From: Sabellastarte sp. h YS-2021 | Taxonomy: Eukaryota; Annelida; Polychaeta; Sabellida; Sabellidae | DNA length: 64,000 nt | Direction of reading: 5' to 3' | NCBI GenBank assembly: GCA_964017235.1 | Contig: OZ024935.1 | Coordinates: 4,216,001-4,280,000, forward strand | In this document: positions 22,390 to 34,226 of the stretch, piece by piece | How positions within the stretch are numbered: position 1 is the stretch's first letter | Layout: the number at the start of each line of letters is the position of its first letter | Notes under the pieces: generated by a model | Seen by the model: only the letters and a program-made list of their open reading frames with translations | Told to the model about the DNA's origin: nothing | The model's database searches: none | Program-made: the position numbers and the translations under genes

Positions 22390-22569
22390 AAAACCCACTG
22401 ACACCCACCTATATCTCCATTACACCTCATCCCATCACTTACCTAAAGGACCTTATGGGCAATTCTTAAGACTAAGGAGAATTTGCACATATGATGATGA
22501 TTTTCAGAAAACTCAGAAAAAGTAATTTGCAAATTTAATAAGTAAATTAAATTTTTATAAGTTAATACC

Positions 22570-22741
22570 CTATCCAATGGACAATTGCTAATCCGGTCGG
22601 CGCAGACCGGCCCGCCAAACGCCAGAAAAAGACGTCCTGTGTTGCCACCGGCTGGCCGGTCCGTAGTACTGTGCACTCCCCAGATGGCGCCTCGTACTTC
22701 CTTCCTGTCTAGACAACCTGACGTCATAGCATCTTTTTCGT
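22570..22741. repeat. D4 ITR, 3'-side copy
   Basis: Inverted and apparently identical to 28385-28556. It contains CGCCAAACGCCAGAAAAAGA and a perfect CRE-like TGACGTCA at 22719-22726. Confidence 0.9.
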
Positions 22742-22801
22742 TGTCTAAACCTCTTAGACCCCTAGTAAGCTGATAGCGGGGTCGGTGGGAGGGTCTTGTG
22801 T

Positions 22802-22890
22802 GTCCATTGGATAGGGTATTAACTTATAAAAATTTAATTTACTTATTAAATTTGCAATTTTATTGCGTTAATACATCCTATCCAATGGAC
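22802..22890. repeat. D4 internal complementary region
   Basis: TCCATTGGATAGGGTATTAAC...AAATTTGC is the inverse of the outer 3' end, and ATTTTATTGCGTTAATACATCC...GGAC is the inverse of the outer 5' end. The two ends therefore appear fused back to back, the DIRS arrangement thought to template circle formation. Confidence 0.9.
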
Positions 22891-23098
22891 AATTGCTGAA
22901 TAACTACCGCTTGGTCGGCGGGTAAGTTACTAGGGACTTATGTGAACTCACAAGTAATAGCAAATTTTAACCTACGGTCTAGGCTGACTTTGTCAGGAGA
23001 CCTATAGGTCCAGGCCTGGGTTGACTTTAAGGTCAGGAAACCCTGCAAGGCCATGGTCGGTTGCCAGCAGCCGGTTACCCGGGGCTATACCGCCGTCG

Positions 23099-23116
23099 CC
23101 CCCCCCCCCCTTTTTT
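23099..23116 (-). promoter_or_regulatory. D4 A/G polypurine tract
   Basis: C12T6 on the plus strand, so A6G12 on the element sense strand, ~210 bp from the ICR and between the YR end and the ICR. Equivalent tracts occur in D1, D2, D6 and D7. Confidence 0.6.
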
Positions 23117-23269
23117 GCAGACCTGCTCTGAGGTAGGGGAAGAGAGGGATGAGTTCAGTCCCAGAATGCAAATAAACCTCCCGAAGGAAGCACGCCACAC
23201 TTAATTCTTATGTACATGAAGAACTGTTATGCACATATACAAAACTCCTCAATCTAAGGGCCACTTGTG

Positions 23270-24510
23270 GATCTGCTGAGCAGCCACTACCTAGCCCAAT
23301 GGTAAAGCTCTGAATCAGCCCAAGCCCCGCCCTTCATATAGAACTGTGTGAAGGTATTGTGACTTCAGTGGCGGGCTGACAAGATTGGATCTAAGGAGAC
23401 TCCCAACTGGAAGACCTTAGAAGCAGCAAAGGCCCTGACATCATGGGGTTTAACCTGATGTTAAAAGTGGGTCTCCTGGTCAGAGAGCTCATAACATAGG
23501 ATCACAGTCTGCTTGATCCAAGAGGGGATAGTGGCAGGTGAGCTGTCTTGTTGAAACCTTTCTTAAAGAGACAAAAATCACCTCCTTATTCTGCCTGATG
23601 TCTGAGGTCCTGTCCAAATAGTAGCACAATGCTCTGACCGGAAAGAGGGACCTGTCAGACTTGAGGGATCTATCCAGAGTTTGGGCCAGGGCTGCTATAA
23701 CCCCAGGGGCCACACTGGACACTCTATGGCCAGCTGATTCTAGGATAGAGAGCTGGGTGATGGATACAGGGACACCTTTGACCAATCGGATTGGTGTCCA
23801 ATATATCAGTTTTGCTATGCATGAATCTCACTTTTGCACTTGCCCGACCCAAGGGCCAAGAGGAATACCGTCTTGAAGGTCAAATGCTTCAAGGGGGCCT
23901 CCTTAATTGGATCAAATGGAGTCTTAGCTGGTGCACGGCCAGTAAGAAGTTCCAGGAGGGTATGCCACTCCTGCCTTTGGGTCTGTCTCTGAGGAATCTA
24001 TCCAGGAGACGAGCGAGATTTCCGTCCTTACTGATGTTGAAGGGTGAATTTCCCAGTTTATCAACAATGGGTGACCTATAACCATCAATGGTGCTGGGCT
24101 GTTTGCCAAGCATGTATCTCACTTCTACGCTTGCCCGACCCCAGGGCCAAGAGGAAAACTGCCTTGAAGGTCAAATACTTCAAGAAGGCCTATAATTGGT
24201 TCAAAATGAACCTTGTCAGCTGGTGCAAAAACCAGGGAGAGGTTCCAGGAGGGGGTTCCCCTCCGGCCTTTGGGTCTGTCTCAGTGGAAGGTATCCAGGG
24301 GACGAGTGAGATTTTCAGCCTTACTAACATTGATGGGCAAAATTTCCAGACTGTCAGCAATGGCTGACCTGTAACCATCAATGGGACTGGGCTGCAACTT
24401 CCTGTCCTGAAGCAGGTACCTAAGGAAGTCAGCAACTGACTTTACAGGTGGTGCCCGAAATCCACCTGATGAATGATACATCACTTGGTAAAAATGACCC
24501 ATTTGCCTCA
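23270..24510 (-). pseudogene. D4 tyrosine recombinase (broken)
   Basis: Short frame segments match the DIRS YR of D1 and D2 in order: SIDGYRS/TIDGYRS-like, RDRPKGRSGIPSWN, LDRSLKSDRSLFPVRAL and the C-terminal LLDQADCD region. Several indels separate them. Part of the domain is present as two similar blocks (RDRPKG...SWN-type near 23900-24080 and TDPKAGGEPPPGTS near 24250), so a local duplication is likely. Inactive. Confidence 0.8.
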
Positions 24511-26230
24511 TAGACTGATCTGATTGACCCCCCTTTGAGGAGCCTCAATTCTTGCTGCCACTGCCTCAGACAAGTCCTGCTCCTCGACTGCTGAGGCTCT
24601 AGGAGCCCTGCATGGAGATTAAGATTGTCAGATTTCTGTGAGGGATCTGATCGAATGGCTGTGAACAGGCTGGGCAGATTGGGCAGGCTCAGCGGGATGC
24701 GGCTGGACATGGCCACTAGCTCCCAAAACCAAGGCATGTTGGGCCACCCCGGAGCAATCAGAATGATTCTCTTACATGGGGAGTCTTGCAACTTCTCCAC
24801 CACTTTGCCCAATATGGCTGATAGTGAGGTGTATCCTTTTAGATCCTACCATGGCCGACTGAGAACATCCACTGCTGTGGCCAGGGGATCCGGTACCGGT
24901 GACACAAAACAGGTGACTTGTTGTTGAACCTCGTGGCAAATAAGTCTATTTTGGGCCAGTGCCACCTACTGCATAGAGTGGAAGACCTCTGGAAGGAGAA
25001 ACCACTGTTTGGATGGTCTGGCCTAGGCTGGACAGCCTTTCTGCTACCACATTAGGCCGTCCTGGAATGTGTCGTGCTTTAGAGTCACTTGTTTCCTGGT
25101 ACACCAGGTCAAGATTCTCCATAGTAGGGCACAAAGTGGGCCCAACCATATTCCTCCTTCCTTTATGTATGACACTACTGTGGTGTTGTCAGTTGCTACA
25201 AGTACTATCTTGTTTGAGTAAAAGTCTTAGAACTCTTAAAGTCAGAAAAAACTGCTTAAAGTTCTAGATAGTTATATACAACTTGCTTCCCGGAGGGGAC
25301 CAGGTTGCTCTTGCAAAGTGCTCATCTAAGTGAGCGCCCCACCCCTCTATTGATGCGTCTGTAAATATTTGCAGAGCATGTTTTATTGGGTGTAATGGTT
25401 GGCCTGTAAGTGCATCGTCTTCCTTCAGCCACCATTGTAAATGGGGGTGCAGGGACCTGGGGACTTGGATCACCTTTTCCAGTGATTCTGGTACCCTCCA
25501 GTTGTTTTTGAGATGCCACTGTATGGGTCTCATATGAAGTCTGCCTAGATTAACATGCTTTTCTGTAGATGTTAGTAACCTATCAAGGACATGAATTCCC
25601 GGACCGGGCAAGCCGGTAGGGATAGCAGTTTTAACAGTCTCTTGAAGGCTCTGTCACCAGTCCAGAGTCGGTCGGAACCGATCAGACCCGAAGACAAACT
25701 GGTAGCCTACAAAATCGAAGTCTTGTTTGGGCTCCAGCTCTGATTTCTCTAAGTTCATCAGCCAACCCAGTTGCTGACACATTATTTACTAGTTCCTGTG
25801 TATGTTGGAGACAAGCCTGGTGGGATCTGGCTCTCACCAACCAGTCGTCTAGGTACTGGTGGCTTCTTAAATCCTTGTGTATAGCCATCAATTTCACCCG
25901 CTGTGGACAAACCGAATGGCAGGGCCTTGAACTGGTATGCCCGACCTTGGATGTGAAATCTCAGTCATTTCCTGGATTGTTCTTGTATAGGTATATGGAC
26001 ATAGGTATCCCTCCTTCAACAGTTGTACTACCTAGGGTCCAGCCCCAAGGCTTCCTACGTTCCCAAAAAGGGCTTAGTCTGGATCCTATAGGCAGATAGT
26101 GTGCCACATTGGGACATTTGGTATTCTGACAAACATTTTCTGTCCCTCCGGACACTGGTCCAGTCTGGTGACAATGATCCCAGTTAACAGTCTCCCTGCT
26201 CTTATTGCGGTCCGGTGGGGCTGACACAAC
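24429..26230 (-). pseudogene. D4 RT-RNase H-methyltransferase (broken)
   Basis: Fragments in the expected order: IPMSIYLYKN and KLMAIHKDLRSHQYLDDWLV (RT active site YLDD, 25850 region), GRLHMRPIQWHLKNNW, IFTDASIEGWGAHLDEHF (RNase H, 25300 region), ARHIPGRPNVVAERLS (25050), and LIAPGWPNMPWFWELV (methyltransferase-like, 24720). Multiple frameshifts. Homologous to D1 and D2 pol. Confidence 0.85.
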
Positions 26231-26292
26231 TTTTCACATTAATAGACTCTTCGTCCCAGGCCAGCAGCCTGCAAGGTGTAGCATTTACAGAG

Positions 26293-26301
26293 CAATTGTC
26301 A
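26293..26301 (-). promoter_or_regulatory. Relic of gag stop readthrough context in D4
   Basis: The sense strand reads AAATGACAATTGCTCTG at the gag/RT border, matching AAATGACAATTA at the gag stops of D1 and D2. The codon after CAATTG is CTC, then TGT, compatible with the QLL...C start of the D2 readthrough domain. Confidence 0.45.
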
Positions 26302-26699
26302 TTTGTGAGATGTCTGACCCCTGGCCGGACATGATGACAAAATTTATTATCTCTCCAGTCAAGTCCAGCACCGATAACAGGTTGTTGAGAGGTGTGATAA
26401 GGGAAGGTTGCCTGGCAGTAGCTTGGGACACTGTCATATCCCTGTCATATCACCAAGACCACTGACCGGTCTAAGAATTCTCTGTAACCAAATTTACATT
26501 AGGCAACTCTGTCCGGTACCAAGACTCCATAACCGGTAACTCGCTGTAAACAGTAAGTCTCTGTAACCGGCACAAAAAACTGGCAAGCTGGGGTCACCAA
26601 TGAATTTAGACGGCTACTGGGCTTTTTTTCTTTTTTTTTTTTTGTTGAGGTGAAGCACTGTACAGTAAGGAGTTCTAAGGAATGTGTAGCCAGCACCCT

Positions 26700-26905
26700 G
26701 TTAGTAGACCTTGTAACCGGTAGGTTGAAGCAAGTGTACAAGACTGTGTAGCCAGTACCAGTCGGTACACTCTGTAACCAGTTGTTGAAGCAAGTGTACA
26801 AGGCTGTGTAGCCAGTACCAGCCGGTACACTCTGTAACCAGTTGTTGAAGCAAGTGTACAAGGCTGTGTAGCCAGTACCAGCCCGGCACACTCTGTAACT
26901 AGTTG
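26700..26905. repeat. 60-bp minisatellite in the D4 gag region
   Basis: Three near-identical 60-bp units (GTAACCAGTTGTTGAAGCAA...GCCAGTACCAGCCGGTACAC) plus partial ones. The unit is a multiple of three, so the frame would repeat, but the surrounding gag frame is broken. Confidence 0.9.
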
Positions 26906-27059
26906 TTGAAGCATTGTTGCAACTATCTTGTGTGTTGAATTCAGCTTGCTGTAGGTTTCATCCATTAATTAAAGTATTTCTTAAATCGCACGTCTTATTT
27001 GTAGATTTGACAGTTGCTGGGAAAGCCCTTGTGAACTATTTTTAGAAACACTTGGTGTT

Positions 27060-27575
27060 CGGTGTGTCACGTGACCAGCCTGCTGGTCGGAAAGACACGC
27101 GATTGGCTGAGTGGAACTCGTCAATAGTCGCGTTCTTTTGTGATACTTAAACACGCAAATGTGCAGTAATCTGTTAATCCACAAACCCCACTACCGACAA
27201 CGAAGGCCAGTCCATGAGAGAGGGACTGGTATCACAGTAGACGTGAGTTCTGAGAGAACGCACTTCCGACCTTCCTGGTCGGTGAAAACACGTGACCTGC
27301 TTCGTGATTGTTTGGAAGGACACGCGATTGGCTGACTGGGGATGACGTCAGTATTCGCGTTCTTTGTGTGATGCTTTACCAGCAACTTTACAGTCCACAA
27401 AATCCCACTACCGACAACCAGGCCGGGTCTGCAAAGCAGGGACTGTAGTCACAGTAGACGTGAGTTCTGAAGAACGCACTTCCGACCTTCCTGGTCGGTG
27501 AAAACACGTGACCTACTTCGTGATTGGTCGGAAGGACACGCGATTGGCTGACTGGATATGACGTCAGAGGTCGCG
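27060..27575. repeat. Tandem E-box/CCAAT/CRE modules in D4
   Basis: A ~217-bp unit occurs in about three copies. Each carries CACGTGAC (27068, 27289, 27505), then GATTGGCTGA, an inverted CCAAT box (27101, 27325, 27542), and, in the last two, TGACGTCA (27343, 27559), at constant spacing. It lies in the gag/leader part of the element. A promoter or enhancer role is inference. Confidence 0.6.
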
Positions 27576-28384
27576 TTCTTTTGAGCTGGCCGGTCGGCTG
27601 ATGCTTTAAAAGCAGAGAAGCCTGGACCAGTGCGCTCTGTAGATGAAATTCCTGGCCGGTCTGAAGTCGGTTCTTCTTCTCAGCCGGCTGTACACTCAAA
27701 CCAGTTTCCTGGCCATCCACTGCCCTTATTACCGACACAAAGGCCGGGTCCACAAGGGTGGGACTGAGAGTGAAAATTCCTTCTATGCAGAGGTCGGTTG
27801 AAGAATCTGAAGAATTCACCTCCTGCTTCTGATGAAAAATACTCGAGCTAGGCTGGTGTGACTGATGCTTTACAGCAGAGAAGTCGGTACCAGTGCGTTC
27901 TGATGAAGAATGAACCTTCCATAAGGGAATTCCCTCTATATACAGTATTCAAAACTACGTAGACTGAAGTTTGCCGTGATTTCTAATTGAAGTACTAGAA
28001 AAGACGTTTCTATGGTGATTGTAGCTGGAAGGTTACAGCAGGTACATTCAAACAAAAAAACACGGATAAAAATACCTTGTAAGTAGTATATCCATTATAT
28101 TTCTAAATATTGTCGATCTGCCCCTAACAACACAATTGTTGAATGGGAGGAAACTAGAAAATGGCTGCCTTCATATTCTCGTAGATTACTGCCCTATCAT
28201 CAACACAAATTGAGTCAGCTAGGGAGCGTTTCCAGCAGATTTCTTGAAGTATATCCGTGCTTGATATGTAGGTAACACTTTAACAATAAATTTGAAATTA
28301 AGGTAGAAAATCCGTCATAATGCACACTTTTCCTTAAAATATCTGGAGATCGTAGAAAACACGTCTACACAGTACACGCGCCAA

Positions 28385-28556
28385 ACGAAAAAGATGCTAT
28401 GACGTCAGGTTGTCTAGACAGGAAGGAAGTACGAGGCGCCATCTGGGGAGTGCACAGTACTACGGACCGGCCAGCCGGTGGCAACACAGGACGTCTTTTT
28501 CTGGCGTTTGGCGGGCCGGTCTGCGCCGACCGGATTAGCAATTGTCCATTGGATAG
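28385..28556. repeat. D4 ITR, 5'-side copy
   Basis: Inverted and apparently identical to 22570-22741; CRE-like TGACGTCA at 28400-28407. Transcription of DIRS elements is expected to start in this ITR. Confidence 0.9.
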
Positions 28557-28814
28557 GATGTATTAACGCAATAAAATGGATATTACATGAAAAGAGACTA
28601 TCCAGAAAAGGCACTTAAAATTTAAAAACACAAAAAAGGGCTGTTCATTACACCCAAGACCAATTATTGGAAGTAAAACCCAAAAAATGTATTACCTTTC
28701 CTGTCATGGTTACAAACTACAACCCATGCAATCCAAACATTAAACAAATTATCCACTGGAATATCCTAAAAAAAATAGTCCAGATTGTAGAGAATTGTTC
28801 AAAGATAAACCAAT

Positions 28815-29546
28815 TTGAAAATTTTAATTACTTAAATGCAGCTTTTATAAGCTACAAGCTTACCATGTGGGACTGAATGCTTTACTGGTTGCCGCGAGGC
28901 ATCACCACCAACGTCTAAGAAAAAAAGACATTTATAGTTGGGCGTAGCCTCAGGTTGTCGTCACGTGATCTGCCCCTTATGTTACAACTTTTCTCGTTGA
29001 GATTTAAACCCATACCCCTCAGCTGTAATACAGCGGGGAGGCAGGGTGGGACTCTCCTTATAAAAGCTACATTTAAGTAATTAAAATTTTCAATTTTATT
29101 GCGCTACAATAGCTTACCATGTGGGACTGAATGCTGAATCCAACCGTCCGGAGGAGGGATTACAGCTGAGACTGGCACATAAGTCTGTTTTTTCTTAGAA
29201 TTTTGATAATAATAATAGAATGAAAGATCAAAAGTACCAGTCTGAGTCCCGTTTACAGGGCCCCAATCCCGAGGACCAGGCCTGTAGAAGCTGAATGAAT
29301 GACAGTGCTAAAACTGTCAGGGTGTTTGACGAGAAGTGGATGTGTATCCTAGATACACAAGACGGGTAAGTCCCAAGGACGATCATGGAAGAACCTGAGC
29401 TTAAGGCTCAGGTACTGACTAAAAAGACAGCCTTAAGGTCCTTAATACAATATACAACTATAATGATTTAAAGACTAGATAGACTTTACCCGATACACCC
29501 TGATGAGGTAGACATATACCTAGACCCTGGGCTTAGACTCCTGAAG
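28815..29546 (-). mobile_element. D5: family C DIRS 3'-end fragment
   Basis: Starts with the family C outer end TTGAAAATTTTAATTACTTA. It contains the ITR (E-box TCACGTGA at 28961-28968) and an ICR-like region near 29050-29130 lacking part of one arm, and matches D7 (59034-59740) up to GACTCCTGA(A/G)G, where it stops abruptly. No coding region remains. Confidence 0.85.
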
Positions 29547-29609
29547 ATAAATACAATATTTTTATTTTGTAAGCAAAATGATTTCCCCAGATGACAGTTG
29601 TGTGCCCAA

Positions 29610-30235
29610 TGCAAACTCTATCCACAGGCACTTTGCCCACAAAGAACTTTGCCCACAACGATCTGACAGGGTAGGATGTTCACCCAGAATAGAAATTTTT
29701 CTAACCACATAGACATTTTCATTTTTTATCAACCAATCAATAAATTAATTAATCAATCAATCAATACTCCATTTAGATAACTACTCAGGATGTATAGTGT
29801 TGAAAGAGATAAACAATAACTGAACTAAAGTTGCACTATATAAAGTATGAAACTTGATTTCATTAGCATTTAATTCACTCTTGATAGATTACTCTTTACA
29901 TAGTACTGCAAAATGGAAACAATAAAAATACCACAGATAGCCAAAATCTTAGCAATGGAGAATGCATGTAGACAAAAAAGGTTTCAAGGAAGTCCAACAG
30001 TCATTGAGAATATTATTACATTGTAATACACACTTATAATTCAACAACATAATAAGCTGACCTTTAATATGGTAGATATTGCACACTTATACTTCCAAAA
30101 AACATTAAAAAGCTAATTATGTGGATATTATTTCATATCAATATTTTATGCAAGTTCCTCCCCTGTCAACAATGGTGGACAAAGTCCTTTGTGGGCAAAG
30201 GTCACGTGGGCAAGAGTCCTTGTGGGCAAAGGTCC
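29610..30235. mobile_element. Probable non-autonomous TIR element
   Basis: The left end has CACTTTGCCCACAAAGAACT and further TTGCCCACAA copies up to CTGACAGGG. The right end has the inverse, CCCTGTCAACA...TTTGTGGGCAAAGG, repeated three times. The ends are thus inverted and rich in TTTGCCCACAA subterminal repeats. The AT-rich interior encodes nothing recognisable. Exact ends and target duplication are unclear. Confidence 0.5.
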
Positions 30236-30654
30236 ACACATAAGTTTATCTGATTCTATGTGTTAATATATTAGTGGATAGATGAATATTATAAAACAAA
30301 TATGCAATTAGATTTTGTCTTTTTTTCTTCAGAATTTGACATGTATCCTTCCAAGTGTTCTACAAAGTAAATTTAAGCTGGTTTCACAGTTTCATTTATA
30401 ATAAGAAGAAACAGTAAAATCTGACAATATCACTTCTCAGTTCCTTACAAACAAAATGAAGTTTTAGTTATATATTGCTACATATGCCCTTTTACATATG
30501 CCGTTTTATACCATCATACTGCTTAAACAAAGAGGATGAGTGCTTTCTTCATATATCTGTGCAGAGCAAAGAAGATATGGTATAAATCTGACTGATGTAT
30601 GATGAACATCTAATTAAACATCTAACACTATTACTGAACACCTAACACTACTAC

Positions 30655-31030
30655 AGGATATCTGCAACCCCACTGACAGCCTGGTTCTTTGTTTCTCATT
30701 TGATATCATCAATGCCTTTGTTTATTTAGTGTCACTCAATTAGCCAGAGGTAGCCAGGAGGGTGGGGGACTACATTACCTAATATGACAAAGAATGGTGT
30801 TACTGCATAAATGGTATAACAAACACTCTGGTATTTATAAAAGGAGTAATAAAATAGTCAGAAATCATCAATGGTACAAAACCTCAGTTAATCTTATGAT
30901 CAAATATATAAATAAGGAATGTCCCCACAGGAAAATTATATCTCCAGATTTAAATATAAATTATTTACCAAAGAAAAAATGTATAATAATTCAGAATTGA
31001 GAACTATAAATGTGTGATTGTCAACTGAAA
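30655..31030. repeat. Dispersed repeat, copy 2
   Basis: Matches 590-815 with small indels and directly abuts composite satellite copy iii. Confidence 0.6.
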
Positions 31031-33096
31031 TACTAAGGACATATAATAAGCGAATTATACGCACTTTTAAGTTTGGCTATCCTCGTTTGACCTTGAAGGA
31101 GGGGGTCAAAGGTCAAATCCGACCACACCAAAAGATACCCAGCCCATGATTTCCTATAGGTTTATTTACCATCCCAAACCTCTAGGACCAATAATAAGCA
31201 AGTCATAAGCACTTTCAAGTTTGGCTATCCTCGTTTGACCTTGAAGGAGGGGTCTAGGGTCATATCTGACCACACCAAAAGATCCCCAGCCCATAATTTC
31301 CTATAGGTTGGTTTACCATCCCAAACCTCTATGACCAATAATAAGCAAGTTATAAGCACTTTTAAGTTTGACTATCCTTGTTTGACCTTGAAGGTCAAAT
31401 CCGACCAAACCAAAAGATTCCCACCCCATGATTTCCTATAGGTTGGTTTACAATCCCAAACCTCTAGGACCAATAATAAGGGAGATATAAGCATTTTTCA
31501 TGACTGACAAAGAAACGCCTCTGACAGCCATCTTCGTTTTCAAAATGAGGCCAAGAATATTCCCAGTCAAAATTTTATTGTGAGGAATATATCCTACGAA
31601 TTTGTGATCTCTACCTGTAATACCCATTGCTCTAGAGGGCCAACAAAAGCCCTTGTTGAAAGTCGAATAAACATCCCTGGCGGCCATCATGTTTTTCAAA
31701 ATGAGGCCAAAAATATTCCCAGGCAAGATTTTATGGTTATAAATATATCCTGCAAATTTGAGAAGGCTAGCTATAACATTTTTTTCATTAGAGCAGTAAC
31801 GGTGAAATATCTCTACACGCTGCAGCGGCGGCGTAACGAAATCAAATCCATAGTATCCACAAAAACAAAATTCTCTAAATGCAATAGTTTCAAGTTACAA
31901 CTGATTTACTCAACAGAAAAAACTCAAAGTAGCTATTGGTCAGCTATGCAATGAGCTACAGGTCTGAAACTTTACTATGTTAAAGCTGACCCGAAAGTAG
32001 GTGAACAACATATTTACAGAAAATACTCTAAATTTAATGGTTTTCAAGTTACAACTGATTTACTCAACAGCGAGAACCTAAAAATAGCTATTGCTCAGCT
32101 GTGAAATAACCTACAGGTCTGCAACTTTACTATGTTATAGCTGACCCAAAAGTAGCTGAATAACATATTTACACAAATTTCTGCAAATGCAATAGTTTTC
32201 CAATTACAACTGATTTACTCAACAGTGAGAATTTCAAAGTAGCTATTACTCAGCTATGCAATGAGCCACAGGTCTGGGACTTCACATGTTATAGTTGACC
32301 CCAAAATAGGTGAATAACATATTGAAACAAAATAATCTAAATGCAACAGTTTTCAAGTTATAAGTGATTTACTCAACAGTGAGAACCTAAAAGTAGCTAT
32401 TACTCAGCTATGCCATGAGCTACAGCTACAGGTACTATGTTATAGCTGACCCAAAAGTAGCTGAATAACATTTATACGAAATTCTCCAAACGCAATAGTT
32501 TTCAAGTTACAAGTGATTTTACTCATGATGGAAGTTACTGAAAAGCCCAAAAGTAGCTATTACTCACTTAGCTATTGAGACACACACCCAAGTTACTCAC
32601 CAAGTTGTAGCTATGAAAAAAGTAGCTGAATAACATATTTTAAAAAAATGCTCTAAATGCAACACTTTTCAAATTATAAGTGATTTAGTGCATGATTTCA
32701 TGAATTTTAATGCATTAAAAATTATTAAAATATTTATTTAAAAAAAATAAGAGAGATCCAAGTCTCATACTGACACGAGAGAATCTACCTCTGGCCTAGT
32801 ACATATATGCAAGATAGGAGAGAAATCCCTGCAATAGTCACTGAGAAAATTGTGATAAAGTGTTAAAATTTTCACACTTTTGGTGGGGGTACCTCCCTTG
32901 TAATGTCTCTAGCAAACAGACGAACAGACGAACAAACAGATTTGCATGCCTTGAACAATTTTTCATCCTCGATAGATAAGGTATCTTTTAAAAAAACAGC
33001 ATGTCTCTAGGCCTAGTAGTTTTGGAGAAGAAGTTGTTCATGCCCACGCCACAGAGTGACGACATAATGTCAACTGACTGACAAGTCAGCTGACAT
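31030..33096. mobile_element. Composite satellite element, copy iii
   Basis: Three 146-bp units (31035-31480), middle segment (31480-31855, homologous to 14367-14715), about five 155-bp units (31860-32520), the array-closing variant unit, the tail (32690-32990) and the terminal palindromic GTCAGCTGAC block. The hairpin head of copies i and ii is missing. Confidence 0.7.
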
Positions 33097-33658
33097 AAAA
33101 AGAAAACCTTAAAAACAAAAGAGTGGGCAGGCTGCCACTAATGTGGCCAAATGGCCATACTATGATATGTTGTCATTGTTAGACATCTTTTTGCAGAAGG
33201 CAAGGCAATATATTCCAGGACATAATTAAGCACCCCCTCCTCATCCATGGTATAAGTTAGACAATCTGTTAATTCAAATATTTGAAAAAAAAAATCAATG
33301 TAAATGATTTGCATGTTTCATAAGACATAACACATACTTTTTCTATGAATATTTACTAGATTTCTAAATCTTTTTGACAATGCAATCCAGAGCACACTTA
33401 AATGCAATTTGGATGCACTTTTTTCCATAGTAGACTTAAAATATATATTATCATACCTAAGTTTATGTATTTTCTTCCAGTTTGAAATGTCCTGGTACGA
33501 AATGCCCAACTCCCAGAAATAACATCACCCATCTCCCTTCCTCTCTCTTGTAAAATTATAATTGCCTAACTATTGCAAGGATTATTATAGACAAGTTTGT
33601 TTCTTTTCTTACTGACAGTACAGAGAGCAACTTAGAGTGGCATGGGTCACCTGCCAAG
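33097..33658. other. No gene seen
   Basis: AT-rich DNA between the composite element and the Harbinger remnant. It may contain the 3' end of the Harbinger transposon, but no TIR was identified. Confidence 0.4.
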
Positions 33659-33764
33659 TTATGAAAGTTTTCTTAGATGCAGAGTGTTCATCAGGTTTTC
33701 CCACTGCCTTTCCATTGCAGTCTCCTGTAGCAATAGCTCCTCCTGTATCCGCACCAGCTGCTGT
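33659..33764 (-). other. Candidate terminal exon, coiled-coil (weak)
   Basis: A good acceptor (TGTCTATTTACAG|ACAG) precedes a frame with the charged helical segment QEELLLQETAMERQWENL and a TAA stop. It lies ~460 bp downstream of the Harbinger transposase remnant on the same strand. PIF/Harbinger transposons often carry a second, Myb-like gene, and this could be its last exon; no DNA-binding domain was found. Confidence 0.25.
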
Positions 33765-34226
33765 CTGTAAATAGACACTCGGAGCATGCAGCTGCAGCGG
33801 ATACATTAGGAGTTCAGCAGTAGCCAATGGAAAAGCAGTGGGGAACGATCAACCCCAATGACATTCTGGCAGAAGCAATGCATTTAACATTTGCTTAAAT
33901 TTATTTGCCAGTCTGATCCATGTGCCTTACATTTACTTTTACGATATTCTATTTGTACCAACCGATTAAGATGAAGTGACATGTGACATGGAATATGCTA
34001 CAAATTTGAATTTTTATTTAAGAACTTTTCAAATAAACAGTTTTTGTAAGTTAATGCATGATACTATGAGTTATCTCAATAAAATTTAAAAAGAAATGCC
34101 TTGAATGTCCCTTGTTGGCTATGTAGACTTCACCATCTTGTCAGATATACTTCACAATCTTGTTCATTGGAACAGTCCGATGTGCACATGGGCATTTTGC
34201 CAGGTCAGAGGGTTGACATCCACAAA

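Larger units (their letters stand above)
22527..28577 (-). mobile_element. D4: DIRS retrotransposon, family B, decayed coding
   Basis: About 6.05 kb on the minus strand. It has ITRs at both ends, an ICR at 22802-22890, and module order gag region, RT-RNase H-MT, YR. Outer 3' end TTGCAAATTTAATAAGTAAA (22527 on); outer 5' end GCGTTAATACATCC reading inward from 28577. The ~172-bp ITRs look identical although the coding region is full of frameshifts and stops. No target duplication; at most one base is shared at the junctions. Confidence 0.9.

Noticed and set aside
22443-22773. ORFs within the D4 ITR
   Set aside because: They read through inverted repeats and the outer end; the same ORFs appear in mirror image at 28414-28614, as expected for ITRs.
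26499-26965. ORFs with repeated YTALYTCFNNWLQSVP peptides
   Set aside because: They arise from the 60-bp minisatellite being open in several frames; no independent evidence of coding.
33609-33827. 72-codon ORF at the Harbinger 3' side
   Set aside because: A different frame over the same DNA gives a better coiled-coil segment with a splice acceptor, so this ORF is probably a shadow.
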